Positions 33,882 through 46,400 of a DNA stretch of 64,000 nucleotides are shown piece after piece. Position numbers and translations under genes: made by a program. The DNA comes from Hedera helix (taxonomy: Eukaryota > Streptophyta > Magnoliopsida > Apiales > Araliaceae): contig OX359273.1 of assembly GCA_947179155.2 (NCBI GenBank), positions 41,748,523-41,812,522 on the forward strand. Direction: 5' to 3'. Under the pieces are notes generated by a model, which made no database searches, was not told the origin of the DNA, and saw nothing but the letters and a program-made list of their open reading frames with translations. The stretch's first letter is position 1; each line of letters opens with the position of its first letter.

Positions 33882-36800
33882 ATGAGGGCATTTAAATCAT
33901 GGAGATGGCTGCTGAGAAAAAGACATATCTTGTTTGATGGGGTATGTTGTTTTGATTGACATGTTATGCATTATAGTTGAAGATTGAAACTGTTTAAAGG
34001 GATTTTTAATGTGTGTAATGGAAACTGCAGGGCACTTGCAGGGTTAAGATGAAACCATTTATGGGAATTGTTTGTACAGTAATGTTGTTCGTTGTGTATA
34101 GAACTACAAATTACCAGTATCAACAGACAGAGGTATGGCAACAACGTGTATGGTTTTATTTGGGTGATCATGTGGACCAACTGGATTGACAACATGAACT
34201 TCTTACGGCTTTAGGCAAATTAACAACTTTAGTGATGACATCCTATGGTTATCTAGAATGGTAGTCAAATTTTTCAAAGCCAAACATATATTAGCCACAC
34301 TCATATGGTTTGGTCATTGAAGTGTATGCAGACATATTACCCTCTGTCTTTATTAAGAAACTTTGTTGTATTAAAGGTTTTTGCCACGTGCTGTTTTGTT
34401 CAGAGTGATTTCCTGATAATAGATCTTTAGAAATGGCTGTCTGGAAATCCCTCATACATTAAGTTTCACTGACTTTTAACTTTTCTAGTGTTATATCTTT
34501 CTTTCCATGGTGTTTCCACTAATGGTTTCCCCATGTGTTTTTGTGTCATCAGTTGGATTCAGAATTGCATCCTCTATATGCATTACAGGTAATAGTCTCA
34601 TTATTATCATCTCATTTTACTTTATAGTTTCTCTTTCTTTTCCCTTATGCACTCTTCTCTCTACATGCAAAACACGTGAAATTTGAAATCCTTTTGTTGT
34701 ATGAAATTACGTATCATTGGTGATTTTGAATTTTTGTGGCTCTTTATCTGGCCTATTCCACTTTCAGGGACTGGATAATTCAAGGCAAATGTTCCTTTTA
34801 ACTGTTATTAACATAAGGTGCTTGTGATGTTTTGTCTAGGAAGTAGGGGAGGCATCCACAAGTTTGAATGCCTTACCTCATGGCATCATTCACTCTAGAT
34901 CTGATTTGGACTTGAAACCTCTGTGGTTTACCAGTAGTTCCAAGTCAAAGGTTGGATTTTTATCCTGTTAGTTCTGGCATCAATATGCCGACTGCATTTG
35001 ATTAGTGCTCTTGTACTCCTAAAACAATTAGTTCATCATATACATGGAATTTCCGTTGATTCCTTACATTCTAAAACTTGCGCTTCTTATGTACTAATTC
35101 TATGAAAAGTTGTTTTTATTGTGTGTTGATCATTTCATTACTTGTTATATGTTGAATTAGGCAAGTGTTTCCGGCCCTTGTTACTTGCTGGCAATTCCTG
35201 TTGGTATTAAACAGATGGGTAATGTTGATACTATTGTTCAAAAGGTATAATTCTTTCATATCGTTTTGTTCATTAATCTTTGACATGCCATTACATAAAC
35301 TGTATAGCCTGATATAATTGGATTCAGTTTCTTCCAGAGAATTTTACAATTGTTTTGTTCCATTATGACGGCAAAGTGGATGGTTGGTGGAATCTTGAAT
35401 GGAGTAACGAGGCCATACATATTGTTGCTCAGAACCAAACAAAGTGGTAAGACTAACCACTATTAGTTCGTTCTTCTTTCCTTAAAATTTTATAGAAGAA
35501 AATTCCAGCTTTCTTAGTAAAATAGCTCCATGGTGGACCTATCAAATGTTGGATCAATGTTAATTTGTTTTTTCTTTTAGAAGTTTTCTTTTAACTAATG
35601 CCTTTAAAGGGCAGAAAGGATATGTTTGGGTGGGGGATACCGTTGGTTTAATTTAACTATGTTTGTTTAAGTGGACCTGTTTTTCTTGTTTCAGGTGGTT
35701 TGCAAAACGCTTTCTACATCCGTCAGTAGTTTCCATTTATGATTATATATTTCTGTGGGATGAAGATTTGGGAGTTGAGCATTTTAACCCGAGAAGGTAC
35801 TTGTAGTGCACCTGGCAGACAATCTTTTAGTCTGTTATCTAATTTTGTATATTTTAAAGATATTTGTTCGTGGAAATGTGTTGTGCACATATAATACAAT
35901 ATTTGTGGGTAAATCACAGGAACATGCATCTTTAAGGTTAAGGTCTTTGCTGTTTGTCTTCTTATTTCTAGTATTCAGTTTCAGCGACAAGTCGTTACCC
36001 TCTCACTAAGTGTCTGTCTCTCTCTGCTATCATCATATCAATATTTGAAGGCAATCAATTGTCATTTTGCCCATTCCTTAGGCTACACCTATGAGTGCAT
36101 AATACAGGTTAAGACAATCCACATGCAGAATTGATTAATGTGATTATTTGTGGTTATATTTATCATGGTTCTGCCTTTTAACAAAAGTATTAAAAAATTC
36201 CTTAGGTTATGTTGATTCTTTGATAGCTCATCTTTGTTTTCAGATACTTGGAAATTGTGAAAGCGGAAGGACTGGAGATATCTCAGCCTGCTTTAGACCC
36301 AAATTCAACTAATATACATCACAGGATTACCATACGAAGTAGAACCAAAAAATTTCATAGGTAAATTTGTCAGTTTCAAAGATTTCACTGGCAATAATAC
36401 TCCCTCCGTTACACAAAAAGAAGTCTCATTTGCCAATTTTTTTTGTTAAAAAATATAGTCCCCATCTTATTTGTTGGCAGTATAAAATGACACAATATCG
36501 TCAAGTTACTATTACAATTCTATTATCACGTCATTACTATTAAAACTAAGCACTCAACAAATTTAGGGAATTACGAACAAAATTAATTCTTTGAGTTTGT
36601 AAATTTTGCAAAGGGACTCTTTTTATGAAATGGAAGGAATATCATTATTGGATTCTTCTTATGCTAATACCAATTAACTTATTGCAGAAGAGTATATGAT
36701 ACAAGAGGAAGTATAAAGTGTTCGCGTGATAGTGAGGGCCCACCATGCACTGGGTAAGTTACCATAAATACACCATTGACATTAATATCTAGTTTTTACT

Positions 36801-38883
36801 GGACTTGTTTAAGACATTCTTAATTGGTTTCAACATGTTAATCAAGCAACTAAGTCCCGTCACTGAAACAGGTTTATGCGTATCAACTTTCCAGGAGCAA
36901 ATTTCAGTAATTCCTTTTAATATGAAGATCACAACTAACTATTTATATAGCAAACTGATTTTAGTGCACTACTTGCACTATTTAGTCTATTTAATTGAAT
37001 TTTCTTTATGTTAGTAGGAAATGAGTGAAATCATTTGTCTTTACAGATTTGTTGAAGGAATGGCTCCAGTGTTCTCAGGATCTGCCTGGCATTGTGCATG
37101 GCATCTTATTCAGGTGTGTTATCAGATCTTTCTTCTGCAAGAGCACCCACCCCTCAAGTTCTTCAAAAAATACTGAACCACATAGGGCTTTTGTTTCTGT
37201 CGAACTTTTTTCTGGAGTTTATTTTGCTGTTAAAGTTTTGCATATCATTGAATTTTAAACTTTTTTGATCTATGTGTGTCACTTGTGCTAAATTGGAATG
37301 CGAATTGCAGCTTCTTTTGTCTATTCTCTATTAGCATAGGTTAATGAATCCTTATAAGCCCTGCTTATCCTTTATGTCAGAATGATCTTGTTCATGGATG
37401 GGGAATGGACATGAAACTTGGCTATTGTGCACAGGTGAGGATATCTAAATATAACTACTTGTCGGTATATTTCCTAATAGTTATTAATCTTGGTTTTTCA
37501 CAGGGGGGGCGTACAAAGAATGTGGGAGTTGTAGATAGTGAATATGTTGTTCATCAGGGCATACAAACTTTGGGTGGGCCATCTGCAAAAAAGGTTATTT
37601 GCCTGACTAGATATTGCTCAAATTTATTTATTTTTGTCCTAAGTCAATTTTGTGTATCATACAATAGTTTTGTTTCATGTCTCTGTCTGAAGTTCTCAAT
37701 ATCAAACTGATAATGCAGACTAAGAGTTTGCTTTTGTATGTGCTGACTGTAATAATAGTTTCATATTGATCATGATCTATTACAATGTGTTTATAAAAAA
37801 ACCCCTTTCTTTATCCCATTTTCTTGATGAAAACTACTAAATTTGTTGGCTAGTGATTATTATACTTCTGCTTGTGTGAAGCTATCTTCCAATTGCATTA
37901 CATTTTTGGCATCAGCATTATCTAAGCTTTTCTTTTGTCTTTATGCAGGGTTCAAAATCTGAAGACATGTTGAAGGTATACTTCCTTTTGCTCTCTAATA
38001 CTTTTGCCTTCCCTTTTCAAACCTCCACTTGTTCACATTCAATATTCACTTGATACTTTTGGGGAGATATATGATTATACGTGCAATAATGACTTTCTTC
38101 TTCATCAAATATTTTTTTATGCTCTGGCCATTTTCGATTTTCGCTTAGTGTTTAATTGTGATTTTCAGAGACATGCTGTTGATGAGCGAACTGAGGTGAG
38201 ATAACTGAACTGATAATAGCTGTCATTTCAAATCTTCATTCTCTTAGAGTACATTTACTTGGGATTACCTGACCTTTTTTGAGTTGGCTGCAAATACCTA
38301 TATTTATGGATAATCATAACTGAGCTTCCCCGGAGTGGCTGTATTCATTACCAATATCATACCATTAAACGAATTATGGGTCTTCTCTCAAGTGATGTGA
38401 CTAGGATATTTACCATGTTTATAGAGTTCATTCCGCAATGTCCCATTAATTTTAATTTCAAATATCGATTCAACATTTGCTAAAAACTGTCTATTACCCT
38501 TGGTTTTGAAATTTACTTTATTCCCATTTGATTTTCTTTATGGGTAGAAGAATGAGAATATCGGGTTTTTTCATAAACTATGTCCCAAGTTTAACATGTC
38601 AATTAAGCCATGCAATGTGAGGTGAGGAATAGTTTCTTGGATTAACATTAGTCTCGGGTCCGGAAATTTGTCTATGATATCTCAAATGGGTTAGTAACAA
38701 ATGTTTCCTAATCTGAAATGGATTGAGCAGACAAGGAGGCAATCTGCATTAGAGCTTCAAACATTTAAGAAGAGGTGGGAACAAGCCGTGAAGGAGGACG
38801 GGAATTGGGTAGAACCCTTTAAAAGGAGAAGACGACTGAGGCCACCACAACAGAAACATCGCCACCATGGACTGCATTTCTGA
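33882..38883 (+). CDS. DUF707 family type II membrane protein
   Basis: Fifteen exons: 33882-33941, 34031-34132, 34553-34588, 34840-34950, 35161-35244, 35328-35446, 35695-35796, 36244-36360, 36688-36753, 37047-37113, 37381-37434, 37504-37593, 37949-37975, 38169-38195, 38731-38883 (TGA); 404 aa. A basic N terminus precedes one hydrophobic segment at about 28-43 (FMGIVCTVMLFVVYR), which suits a type II anchor, probably Golgi. The DUF707 domain follows: YLLAIPVGIKQ, FTIVLFHYDGKVDGWWNLEW, YDYIFLWDEDLGVEHF, FVEGMAPVFSGSAWHCAWHL, LVHGWGMDMKLGYCAQ. The DED within IFLWDEDLG resembles the acidic metal-binding motif of glycosyltransferases. Enzyme activity is an inference, since the family has no settled function (older databases name it lysine-ketoglutarate reductase trans-splicing related). 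The C terminus is strongly basic (PFKRRRRLRPPQQKHRHH). Confidence 0.93.
36398..36641. mobile_element. Stowaway-like MITE in intron 8 of the DUF707 gene
   Basis: The left end TACTCCCTCCGTTACACAAAA and the right complement TATTCCTTCCATTTCATAAAA form inverted ends of the CTCCCTCCGT type. The interior is AT-rich. Confidence 0.75.
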
Positions 38884-39090
38884 GTTTTCTCCACTTATAC
38901 ATGGCTTATATTCTCTGCAATGCTCTGTAATCTGCATTTGACCTCACATAGTTTACTTATACCACTTGGTCATGATTTTTCATCCCCTGATCTCTTTATC
39001 TTTGTGTAGTTGTTTATTTTACACATGTTTTCCTGGCATGAAAATGCCCTTTTTACATGGGTTGCTCTTTGTTGTAATCGGAGGGGGTTT

Positions 39091-39197
39091 TTGAAAAATA
39101 TAAACACAATCGAGAATTGGAACAGAAAAAGTTTGACACGGGTTGTCCCTGTCAAACTTTTTCTGTTCCAATTCTCGATTGTGTTTATATTTTTCAA
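39091..39197. repeat. Perfect 48 bp inverted repeat (hairpin) downstream of the DUF707 gene
   Basis: The arms at 39091-39138 and 39150-39197 are exact complements (left begins TTGAAAAATATAAACACAAT, right begins TGTCAAACTTTTTCTGTTCC). An 11 nt loop (CGGGTTGTCCC) separates them. The hairpin lies about 200 bp past the DUF707 stop codon, so it may be in or just beyond the 3' UTR. The perfect arms argue for recent origin. Confidence 0.95.
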
Positions 39198-39539
39198 TCT
39201 TAAGGTGTTTATTGCCCCTTACCACTAAGGTTTGCTAAAGGCTGCTGGCAATATACCTCCAGGATATATGTCAAGCCTATTTTTTCAATGCAATAGCAAT
39301 TTACAATTGAAACTCAGTAGTTGCTTCTGTGTAAAGGTTGAAACATATATAGAATATAAAGAAGAAGGAAGAGAGAACCTCTGAACTTCTACAACTGAAA
39401 AGCAATATCAATTCAGTTTATGTTACAGAATTAATTCTGTAACAGTTACTGAATTGATCACTAATGAGTTTCAGTTGCTGCATTTGTTTGCAGTTAATTC
39501 ATAGTCAGGTACAATGACTTGAGCCATATCTAAAAAGAT

Positions 39540-39745
39540 AGGCTAGGCTCGGGCGAGGCTCCTAGCGACGATGCGTACGTGCGAAGTGCGCCTAAAGCGC
39601 CAATGCGACTTTGCGACGCACCCGTCACCGGGCACCGGCACCGGCACCGGCACCGGCCCCGGCCCCGGCCCCGGGTCCCGGGTCGCGGGACGCGGGCGCG
39701 GGCGGGTGGTGCTTTGCACCACGTCATTGTGACCCGATCCAAGCC
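39540..39745. repeat. GC-rich island with GGCACC/GGCCCC hexamer repeats
   Basis: About 200 bp of extreme GC content in AT-rich DNA, centred on four GGCACC units followed by three GGCCCC units and a CCCGGGTCCCGGG palindrome. An imperfect inverted repeat follows at about 39755-39835 (TTTAGTACTAC and GTGGTACTAAA arms around TGCTTATAAAGCA). Probably part of an unrecognised repeat. The open frames crossing it are compositional. Confidence 0.7.
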
Positions 39746-39839
39746 TTTCCTTTAGTACTACAAGTAAATTAAACTATTTCACTCATGCTTATAAAGCATT
39801 AAATAGTTTTACTTCTTATCGATGTGGTACTAAAAGAAA

Positions 39840-42428
39840 GTAGTTTTGCAAACAACAATGCACCTTTTCATATACCTCACTTTGAATATGATTAAAATAT
39901 AATATATAATTCCTACTTGAATTATATTTGTTCTCTCTTAATTTTCTTATTGTAGACTATCAAAAACACTTTTAATTTAATTTAAATTCAATCAACTAAT
40001 GAGTCTAAATTAAACCCAAAATTGATCAAAACTCATATAATTAAAAGGTGTAATTTAACAGTTTTTATGTTAATAGTAGCAAAATTGTTGGTTGAGCTCA
40101 AACATGGGTACCAAAAAAAGAAGGAAAAACAACAACTTATTAGGTGGTTCTAAATGTATGTTCATCATCAACGTTCAAAATGTTAAACTCAACTTTTACT
40201 AGGTCTAAAGTTCAACAAAATTTGTCCATTTTAGAATGATTTTTAAGTACAAAACACAATTATAAAGTAACAAAATGGTGTATAAATATAAAGTTGAAAT
40301 TTATTATTTTTACGAGTATATGACAAGTTTTGAAAATTTTAATAAAATGGTACAATAAAGTAACCTTTTAATTCAAATTTCTTTGTCGATATTTCAACTC
40401 ACGAAAAATTAAAAATACAAATAGATGAAATTATAAAGTATTTATGTTTAATTATCATGTTCCCGTAGAACAACTCCTCACAAGGTTGGAATTAGCTTCA
40501 CAATGTTCGTTAAGATTTAAGATTTGAAGAATAAAAACAAGGATAGAATAATTAATTCTTATAGAATAAAGAAATTTGTATTTAATTTTTGATTTGTCTA
40601 TTAAAATAAATTAAATTATTTTTATTCCTGTCAAATTTATAAATTTTATTTTTTGGAAGAAGATATGAAACGATTCATTTCATTCCCTGAAGAATAAAAT
40701 AAATCATTTCTCTTCTCTATTTTATTCTTTTATTGATTTTATTTTCTCTATCAATTAAACTCTTTACTGTTCTTATAAAAATCAATTGATAAAGCAAAAA
40801 TACTGTAGCTTCGAACTTTTACGGTTATATTATAGTGTAGCAGGAGTAGTTGTTAAGCCAAATAATACAACACTTTAAGATTGTTTTCAATAAATAATGA
40901 ATTTAATATGCAAAAATCTCACGTTTTTTAAACAAAAAAATTGATGACTATTTAAAATATATTATTAAATTATTAATCATAATAAATATTATTTTATACT
41001 TTTTAATAAATTATCTTAATTTTAAGTTAAAAATTATATAATTCACTATAATTCTTTCTCTGTGTGCCGTTTCAGTTGGAGTTCTTTTCATAGACAAAAC
41101 TTTTCAAAGTACTCATAGTATTTTCTTTTTGTATTTTTAAGGAGATCAAGATTACTATTCTTTGAGCTTATTGTAACAGGCCCCGAATCTCAATTTACTT
41201 GTGTGAAAACCCATACTCCATTTATTTTATATTATTTGATAATTATTAATTTTTTAAAATTAATTTAAAAGATTTTAAACGTAAAAAATTGACATAATTT
41301 TTTTTTATTTTAATTAATATAAGGATGAATATTGTAAGTATTATTCATTGTATGTTTTATTATTTTATATTTTTTAATAAATTATCTTAATTTTAAGTTT
41401 AAAAATTAATAATAATTATATAATATAAAATAATAAAGTCTTTTATTATGCAAATACAATCTGTTGTTAAATGATTATAATATAATAATATTAACCGTAG
41501 TTTTTATACTATAAAAAAGCATCTTATATTTTTGAACAAAATAAAAATATATGTATTGTTAACGATCGACTATGTTGGTAGATTAAAATATTTTCCGTAC
41601 CTCTATTGTAAGAATTTTGTAGCAGGAGATGGGCTGCTTTTGTTTGTAATTGAATGGCTGAATCGATCAGTTATTTATTGTATTTGTTTTGAATAAAAAT
41701 TATTTGAATCGATCACTACTTTGAGCTGAATGATTAAGTCTAATTTTTTTAACTGAATGAATAAGTCCTAGCTAAATAAAGTAAAAAAATATATTTATAT
41801 ATTAATTATTATATTAAATAATATTAAATAAATTTATTATAACTTTAAATTTTTTTAAAGGGCTAAAATAATGAAAATTTGTTATTCAATATTCAAAATT
41901 TTATTTTAATTATTTTATTCAAATTATTTAAATATTTAAAATTATTTTATTCAATTTTTAACAAACACAGAATAAACTGTTAAGGTGAGGCACAATATTG
42001 TGAATTCACTTACGCAACGGTCCAATATATATATATAAACGATTATTTTTTAAACGATTATTTTTTTGATCAATTATTTGGCACTATATAACACGACGGT
42101 GGTGAGTAAAATAATAAGTAAACATAAGAATTATCTATCTATAAAAATTATTTACATATCAGAAAGAAATGATTTTAAAACTCCACCAATACTAGTTTAC
42201 TACTCACTCACTAGTCACTACTCCCTCATTTTTTTTCTTTCTAAATATCTCTCTCTGGACGTCTCTATTTTGAAGAAGAGAAAACAAGCCAAGATTCCCT
42301 AGTCTCTGAATTTCTTGTCTTTTAAGCTTTTTCTCTCTCTAACTTTGTGTTAATACTGTTAGATCTCCTCAGCAATTTCTGTTTTCTTTCTCTAGTTTCC
42401 GTCTGTAAATTGATAAAAAGGTTCGGCA
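39840..42428. other. AT-rich intergenic region before the SCAMP gene
   Basis: No coding signal. A direct repeat containing TAATAAATTATCTTAATTTT occurs near 41007 and 41375. Pyrimidine-rich sequence from about 42200 to 42420 is the likely promoter and leader of the SCAMP gene. Confidence 0.5.
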
Positions 42429-42814
42429 ATGGCCGGTCGTTACGATGCCAACCCGTTTGCTGAAGAAGATGAAGTTAATCCATTTTCTGTTAGTTCTTCT
42501 GCTACCAATTCCTCTCTTTCCTTGTACATATACGTATATAGCTGATTATGATCATTTCTGTTTGTATCATACGATTAATACTCTATCTACTGTTTGTATT
42601 TGACTTTTGAGTAGTGTTAACTTGTTAATTATGAATTTGGAGTTCTAGGTCTACTTTCTCTGCTGCTGAAACTGGAATTTTATGCTCAATTTTGAAGTTT
42701 GCTTGCTTGAATTGTTTGATCTGTTTGTGTAATTGTGATTTGCAGCTTATTTCTTGTAATTTTCACTTCTGCCTTCCAGTATTTCTGTCTCTTGGATCAA
42801 TTTTATTGGTCTTT

Positions 42815-42848
<34 letters not shown>

Positions 42849-43384
42849 GAAAAAAGATATTTGTTGGAAGACAGTAGCTAGCATCGGTAAATATATTTTA
42901 ATTGGAACTAATTTTATGCCAGCACTAACTCAAGGAATATGGTAATATATGTGGGTTCACACTAAGTAGTACTTTCTTATGTCAAAAGGCATTTTGCTTG
43001 AGCTTTTCCATGAGAGGTGATAATAGTGATCCTTATTTTTTGTTTTAGTTCTTTTACTCAGTGTCCTCTGCCTTGCTGCTGCCTATGAGCAAACTTCAAT
43101 TGTATAAATTGTGGATTAGTGGTTGCTGTTTATTTTTTGTAAAAAAAATGCGGTAGGTTTATATTGTCTGAAATGTCCGAACAATATTCAATTCTTCACT
43201 GAGCTTCAAACATATAGTTATCTGAGCTACATAGGGGCAACAAAAATACTTTGATAAAATTATTTAGGGAATTCTTGGTTGATGCAATAATTTTCTTGTA
43301 TGTGCATGTTTATAGTGCAAGCTATTAGAATCTCTTATTCATGTTTCTTTATAATCAATCTGTTTTTCTATTCCAAGTTTGTTA

Positions 43385-43416
<32 letters not shown>

Positions 43417-46400
43417 GCTCAACCTATTTTTATTTATTTCTTTTTAACTCCAGGACCCAGCAGTTAGAGCAAAACCGCCAGGAAAGACAAACTTCGGTGG
43501 AGGTTCATTTTTTACAACAGTAAGTTTACTGTTTTCTTTGATTTATTAAAATCAAGATATTAAAATTCAAAATCTTTTTCATTAAGATTTTGATTGCCAC
43601 ACTGCTCTTTGGTGTGTTTGTGTGTGTTGTTTTGTTTTTGTGTTCTTAGTCTTTTCATTTTTGTAGTGTGCTTTCTAGTATGTTGAGTGGTTTTCTATAC
43701 TACCTAAATATCACCATGTTACCGATTTCTCACATAAATAATTATCTTGTTGGGTTTCCAGAATAGTGGGAGTGTTCCTTCTGCGGCAAACACAAGGCTT
43801 TCACCCCTTCCTCATGAACCTGCAGATTTCTATGACCGTAGTGCCCCGGTTGATATTCCTCTTGATTCAACTGCAGTAAGTGAAAAATTGAGTATTGGTG
43901 AATATGCAAAAGATCATAGTTCATTTATTCTTCCCCTTGTTACTAACTGTCTCTCTAATTATTGTCTGTTCAAATTTAGGATTTAAAGAAGAAAGAGAAG
44001 GAGCTTCAAGCCAAGGAGGCTGAATTGAGAAAGAGGGAACAGGTGTGTCTGATAGAAAATCTCAAATTTGCGAATAAATTTCTGTACATTTATTCAGTGT
44101 AACGGACCTAGTTTTTTTGGAGTTTAGGTGTATATTACTAACCTCAATTTCAAGCTCCACAATCTGTATGATATTTTGTGGTTATTAGTGAGGATAGGGC
44201 AAGTGATGCGAAAAGGAAGAGAAAAATCAAGAAATTTGTTTTGGTCAACATCCAGCTATCTTGAGCCATCATTTGTTTGATCGTACACCTACTTATATGA
44301 ACCAACCTGAACTTTTCCTTCAAGCTTCCCTTAACATATTACCCTATATGTGGACCATTCCCCCCCCCCCCCCCCCCCCCCTCATTTGTGTTGCAGCACA
44401 CCGTCATAGCTACCTAAATAAAACTTGATGAGTGTCGATGAGTCATGGGCGTCAAAGTTGAGATTAGAAATTTTATTCAATTTAAGATTGTTAAGTAACA
44501 TAGCACTATATTTTAATAATTAAATTTATGTATTGAATAATGCATCATTATTGTTGTTTTCTAATTTGTCTTTTTTATGCCATGCAGGAAGTAAGACGGA
44601 AAGAAGAAGCCGCAGCACGAGGTAGTTTCTTCTTTTATTCTTTTGTTATCATTTTCTTATGTTATGGACTTTCACACGTGTTTAGACTTCTACCAAAAAT
44701 TCATTTGGGTACAATAGCACCACCATATAAATCCAAAATATGATGCAAATATAGCGTCACAAATTATATTGTGGTCTAATGTCGGCAACTTAGCACTTGA
44801 GTTCTTTCTTTTGGTTGCAGCCGGTATTGTTCTGGAGGAGAAAAATTGGCCACCATTTTTCCCAATCATCCATCATGATATTGCTAATGAAATCCCAATC
44901 CATCTACAGAAACTGCAGTATGTTGCGTTTACAACGTACTTAGGTATGTCTATCTCTGATTGTTTGTATGGATGGTAGATGCTTAGCTCATCTCAAATGT
45001 TAAGTATTTCATGCTACTCTTGTGTATACTTATGAATCCTTAAGATATATTGAAATAGGTTGAGTTGGTAATTTTATGTTACATTTCTAGTTCTAGTTGT
45101 CATGAGGGAACATATAGTAGAACAACTTATGGGTGATTAACAACTTTTCTTTGATGCTTTCTGCCATCTTTTTCACCTTTCCATTTTTCCCCTTTGGAGA
45201 GGGAAACCAAGGAGAGGAAGTGGTTGAAGACTAGTAGTTGATCAAAAAATACTTTTGTCCTTGTATATTTCTTGTACGTCTTTGTTAAGGTATCAATTTC
45301 ATTTTAAGAAAATATTTTCTAGAATAAATTCGTATACATTTTTAGGCATTTGTTATGGGGATTCTAACCTTGAGATTCTTGATACTCAAGTTACCGCAGA
45401 CATTCATTCTTTTAAGCCTAAATGATAATTATAATATACATGACTGCCTTCTTTTCTTATTTTGTCTTGTGTTGCCAAAAGTAGCATATTGAAGTAGGGA
45501 GACTTAACTGTGAAGGGAATGCCGTTTGACTGGTAGATTATTCTGTACTTATATCAAATGGACTGTTCCACATTCTCTTGCTGAACTACATTTAAGAAAA
45601 AGTATAGCTAGAGCTCTAGCTTTAGTGAACTCTAGTGGTACCCCTGTCATCATTTAATGGGAAGGTGTAGGGATCAAATCTCGTTAGGGACTAAATGGAG
45701 AACATATTATCTTATTGAAGATATCTCCAATTGCCTATATGGGCCTACTTCTTGTAGGGTTGAGATTAGGTTAGGTTAGGATTGAGTATATATGTTATGT
45801 ATTGTGTGATCAGTTAAACTCCTTTGGATATCTAAATGCTTCTCCAGTATGAACCTATGCAACTGATGTGCACTAAGCCTTTATAAATGTTGATGGTAAA
45901 CAGGACTAGTACTCTGTCTTTTTTGGAATATTATTGCCACTACTACGGCTTGGATTAAAGGAGAAGGTCGGTGCAGAATAATCTCTGAACTGATTTATGC
46001 ATTTCCTACTTATTTTATCTCTTTCACTTTGATGTCCTAATTCTGTTGGAACTCAATTTTATGTCTTTTTGTTGTAGATGCAAAAATTTGGTTCCTCGCT
46101 ATCATCTACTTTGTAGCAGGGGTTCCAGGTGGCTATGTGCTGTGGTATCGTCCACTCTATCGTGCTTTTAGGTACTTGTCTTTTCGAAATCAATGTTTTC
46201 ATGTATTGCATAGTAGATATAATTTCTGAATGTTTTGGACCATAGGGAGATCTATGAAGGTCCAAGATGCAAGTTAGTGGGTAGTGGTCAGGCCGGCATG
46301 ACATATATGTTTGTGTTATAGGACCAAGGATCAATTTACTCGTACTGCCTTGTTAAATGTCGCCTTGTTAAATGTCATATCAAGAGGGGGAATAAAATAG

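Noticed and set aside
39530..39742. Arg-rich open frame in the GC island
   Set aside because: It follows from hexamer repeats and GC composition; no family signature.
44360..44381. Poly-C run as a functional element
   Set aside because: A plain homopolymer in an intron, prone to slippage and length error; nothing indicates a role.
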